This document shows, in pieces, positions 13,560 to 15,088 of a stretch of 15,088 nucleotides of DNA (position 1 is its first letter; the number at the start of each line of letters is the position of its first letter). The notes under the pieces were generated by a model. It made no database searches, was not told the origin of the DNA, and worked only from the letters and a program-made list of their open reading frames with translations. The DNA comes from JANYBV01 sp043763155 (GTDB lineage: Bacteria > Pseudomonadota > Alphaproteobacteria > Rickettsiales > SXRF01): assembly GCA_043763155.1 (NCBI GenBank), contig JAYULW010000069.1:1-15088 (forward strand), read 5' to 3'. The position numbers and the translations under genes are program-made.

Positions 13560-14579
13560 TTACTGCCTTGCGCTGGCCTGCGCGTTCAGGGGGGCTTGTA
13601 GCGCCGGAATCTGGTTGTGGCTGCCCAGAACAAAGGTTTGCCCGGTACGGAAGCAATGGGCATTGAGATTCTTTTCGCCGAAATCGGGGCATTCGCGCAG
13701 CGTGGTCACTTCCACTTTGGATTCGCTGGGGAGGTCCATGCGGTGCTGGTTGTGGAAAGCGAGCAGTACGCGGCCTTCGCCCATGGCGCTTACCTGCCCG
13801 TTCTGGATGACGGCGGCGGTGGCGTTGTCGAGGCCGATGCCGATGCATTCGGGGTGGGCCGCCACTGCGTGCAGCAGCCGGCGCTCGCGGCTTTCGCGCT
13901 TGATGGAGTCCATGTGGGTTTCCACGATCAGGGGCAGCATGGCGAATCCGGCGAGCATGGGCGGGCAGGCGCCTTTGACCTTGTTGTTGCCGTCAATCAT
14001 CTGGCGGGCCATGCACATGGCGCCCGCAGACGTACCGCCGATGACGAAGTCTTTGTCGCGGGCGTAGCGGTCGCGCATGGCGTCCAGAGTTCTGGTGTGC
14101 AGGAAGAGCCTTGTGAGGTCGGCCTGGTTTCCGCCCGTGATGTAGACGATGTCGGCTTTTTTGATGCGTTCGGCGAGCTTGGTGTCCTGGGCGATGCTTG
14201 CCGGGTTGCGGCTGGTGGTGAGGTTTACTTCGCCCGCGCCCAGATGCTTGAACATGGCGCGGTGGGATTCGCCGTCTTCTATGGCGTATTGCGCCGAGGC
14301 GCTGGAAATGATTTCAACCACGGGTGCTGCCTTGCCGGTCAGCGCAATCATTTTGCGGAAAATGCCCTGGGGGTCGGCTTCGTCGGGCGACATGGCGTGG
14401 ATGCGCTGGGGCAGGGTTGCGGATTCGTGGGTGGGATAGCCGCCGCCGACTAAGAACAATGTGCCAAGCGGGGTGCGGGGATTGGGCGGGGGGATAACGG
14501 TGTCGTTGGTGGTGGAACCGCCCAGCAACAGGGCTGCGCCACCGGCTGCGGCGGTGGTCATGAATTGGCGGCGATCCAT
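13560..14579 (-). CDS. Tat-exported cyanophycinase-like serine peptidase (S51)
   Basis: A 339-residue protein. The N-terminus MDRRQFMTTAAAGGAALLLGG is a twin-arginine export signal with no lipobox Cys, so the folded enzyme is probably periplasmic or secreted. The peptidase S51 pattern follows: TLFLVGGG (40-47), VYITGGNQADLTRLF (145-159), the nucleophile elbow GGTSAGAM with S184, and ETHMDSIKRESRERRLLHAV (220-239) with the likely catalytic H222; then IGIGLDNATAAVI. Cyanophycinases cleave cyanophycin to beta-Asp-Arg. The stretch after H222 is longer than I recall for CphB (HF-x2-R-x-R-x2-RL), so substrate specificity may differ. ATG 14579 is chosen for the GGAG 7 bases upstream and because the Tat motif follows at once. 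No cyanophycin synthetase is in the window. Confidence 0.85.
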   Translation of the reverse strand: MDRRQFMTTAAAGGAALLLGGSTTNDTVIPPPNPRTPLGTLFLVGGGYPTHESATLPQRIHAMSPDEADPQGIFRKMIALTGKAAPVVEIISSASAQYAIEDGESHRAMFKHLGAGEVNLTTSRNPASIAQDTKLAERIKKADIVYITGGNQADLTRLFLHTRTLDAMRDRYARDKDFVIGGTSAGAMCMARQMIDGNNKVKGACPPMLAGFAMLPLIVETHMDSIKRESRERRLLHAVAAHPECIGIGLDNATAAVIQNGQVSAMGEGRVLLAFHNQHRMDLPSESKVEVTTLRECPDFGEKNLNAHCFRTGQTFVLGSHNQIPALQAPLNAQASARQ

Positions 14580-14637
14580 GTCGGTACTCCAGCCCATGTC
14601 GCACCCCCTATGCGTCGGCTAGTATTAATATAGCTTA

Positions 14638-14665
14638 ACTATAGCCGGACAGGCATTTTTCTCAA
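14638..14665 (-). promoter_or_regulatory. Promoter of the cyanophycinase-like gene
   Basis: On the minus strand, TTGAGA (14665-14660), a 16-base spacer, TATAGT (14643-14638); each element matches consensus at five of six positions. The predicted start near 14631 leaves a leader of about 50 bases. TTAA-N6-TTAAC (14625-14639) overlaps the -10, and TATAG-CTTAA-CTATA (14629-14643) forms a small inverted repeat over it. Confidence 0.55.
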
Positions 14666-14859
14666 CTGCTAATGTTTAAAGGGGGGTTGGGGAAGAAAAA
14701 CTTGCCTTTTTCGAGCTTTACCGGGGGTTTTGGGTGGGTGCAGCGTTTTTCGCGTTGATTTTTTCCGCCAGCTCCGTTAGAACGCGCTGCATAACTCTGG
14801 CAGAGGCCTTTTGCTTGGGTGCGGAATCTGAGGATATTTGAATAAGTATTCTGGGGCTT
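14666..14859. other. Non-coding leader region of tRNA-Gly/tuf
   Basis: No convincing gene is present. It contains G-runs (14681-14692 and 14723-14738), an A/T hairpin GAAAAA-CTTGCC-TTTTTC (14695-14712), and a longer inverted repeat TGCAGCG (14739-14745) with CGCTGCA (14785-14791), extended inside by CGTT/AACG. A weak candidate promoter for tRNA-Gly and tuf is TTGCTT (14811-14816), 18 bases, TATTTG (14835-14840). Confidence 0.4.
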
Positions 14860-14933
14860 GCGGGTGTAGTTCAATGGTAGAACGTCAGCCTTCCAAGCTG
14901 AACACGAGGGTTCGATTCCCTTCACCCGCTCCA
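14860..14933 (+). tRNA. tRNA-Gly (anticodon TCC), CCA encoded
   Basis: Acceptor stem GCGGGTG (14860-14866) pairs with CACCCGC (14923-14929), then T73 and an encoded CCA. The anticodon stem TCAGC/GCTGA closes the loop CTTCCAA, giving anticodon TCC (glycine). The T arm is GAGGG-TTCGATT-CCCTT, with one G-T pair. It is 56 bases upstream of tuf and almost certainly co-transcribed with it, an arrangement known from several proteobacteria (glyT-thrT-tufB in E. coli). Confidence 0.97.
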
Positions 14934-14989
14934 AGATTCAGGTGGCAGCTACCTCCGGCATAAAAACAGTTAGTAGAAAGAGAATTACA

Positions 14990-15088
14990 ATGGCTAAAGA
15001 GAAATTTGATCGTTCTAAACCTCATTGCAACATCGGCACCATCGGCCACGTGGATCATGGCAAGACGTCTTTGACGGCTGCTATCACG
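14990..15088 (+). CDS. tuf: Elongation factor Tu (5' end, partial)
   Basis: The first 33 codons of EF-Tu, the GTPase that delivers aminoacyl-tRNA to the ribosome. MAKEKFDRSKPHC leads into NIGTIGHVDHGKTSLTAAIT, which contains the P-loop GHVDHGKT (residues 19-26) that binds GTP. The start ATG is preceded by AAAGAGAA at 14977-14984. The Cys at position 13, where many bacteria have Val, is a variant I associate with alphaproteobacteria. The codons chosen (for example CGT, ATC, GGC, AAA) look more biased than in the accessory genes, as expected for a highly expressed gene. The gene runs off the window. Confidence 0.97.
   Translation, partial: MAKEKFDRSKPHCNIGTIGHVDHGKTSLTAAIT

Noticed and set aside
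13617..14453. Plus-strand 278-codon reading frame
   Set aside because: Antisense shadow of the cyanophycinase-like gene, whose S51 motifs and Tat signal are unambiguous.
14681..14738. G-quadruplex
   Set aside because: The G-runs are split into two groups about 30 bases apart, with too few well-spaced tracts in either group for a convincing four-tract motif.
3152..14859. Prophage, integrative element or insertion sequence between the two tRNAs
   Set aside because: No integrase, transposase, terminal inverted repeat or duplicated tRNA end was found by eye, so only a synteny-based suggestion is kept.
14662..14934. Minus-strand 90-codon reading frame beginning MERVKGIEPSCSAWKADVLPLNY
   Set aside because: Its N-terminal third is the antisense translation of tRNA-Gly(TCC), a well-known spurious protein annotation. 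The rest runs through non-coding leader sequence.

Overview
The window looks like a chromosomal segment of an alphaproteobacterium of moderate-to-high GC. The evidence is the tRNA-Gly(TCC)-tuf junction, an EF-Tu N-terminus with the Cys variant (KPHCNIGTIGHVDHGKT) that I associate with this class, a TTAA-N7-TTAA site resembling a CtrA box, and the overall gene families. I see no insertion sequence, phage gene or CRISPR array. I cannot name the species.

Layout. (1) 1-2530: the 3' end of an unidentified gene runs by an ATGA overlap into rlmN, followed by an MHS-type MFS symporter. (2) 2561-3151: a small membrane protein on the minus strand, then tRNA-Tyr(GTA). (3) 3214-5261: a good promoter drives a tight three-gene cassette: a GDPD/PI-PLC-fold phosphodiesterase-like protein, a HAD phosphatase and a sugar-nucleotidyltransferase-like enzyme. 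(4) 5258-11171: a minus-strand GT2 glycosyltransferase, then a plus-strand overlapping operon of a TylF-like methyltransferase, a YfhO-like GT-C membrane protein and a membrane protein fused to a spermidine-synthase-like domain. (5) 11168-12592: a DUF1993 gene divergent from an ArsR regulator, with an 8-4-8 palindrome in the shared promoter region. The regulator is coupled to a small membrane protein gene that ends in a bidirectional terminator. (6) 12612-14579: an unknown minus-strand membrane protein and a Tat-exported cyanophycinase-like peptidase. (7) 14860-15088: tRNA-Gly(TCC) and the start of tuf.

How the genes may work together. Regions 3 and 4 read best as a surface-glycan or envelope-decoration module. 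The cassette could make a nucleotide-activated small building block. The GT2 could load a polyprenyl carrier, the GT-C protein could use that lipid-linked sugar outside the membrane, and the TylF-like enzyme could O-methylate a sugar. This is inference from families and adjacency. The most notable large-scale feature is that tRNA-Tyr and tRNA-Gly-tuf, which I recall as neighbours in several bacteria, lie about 11.7 kb apart here with this accessory-looking block between them.
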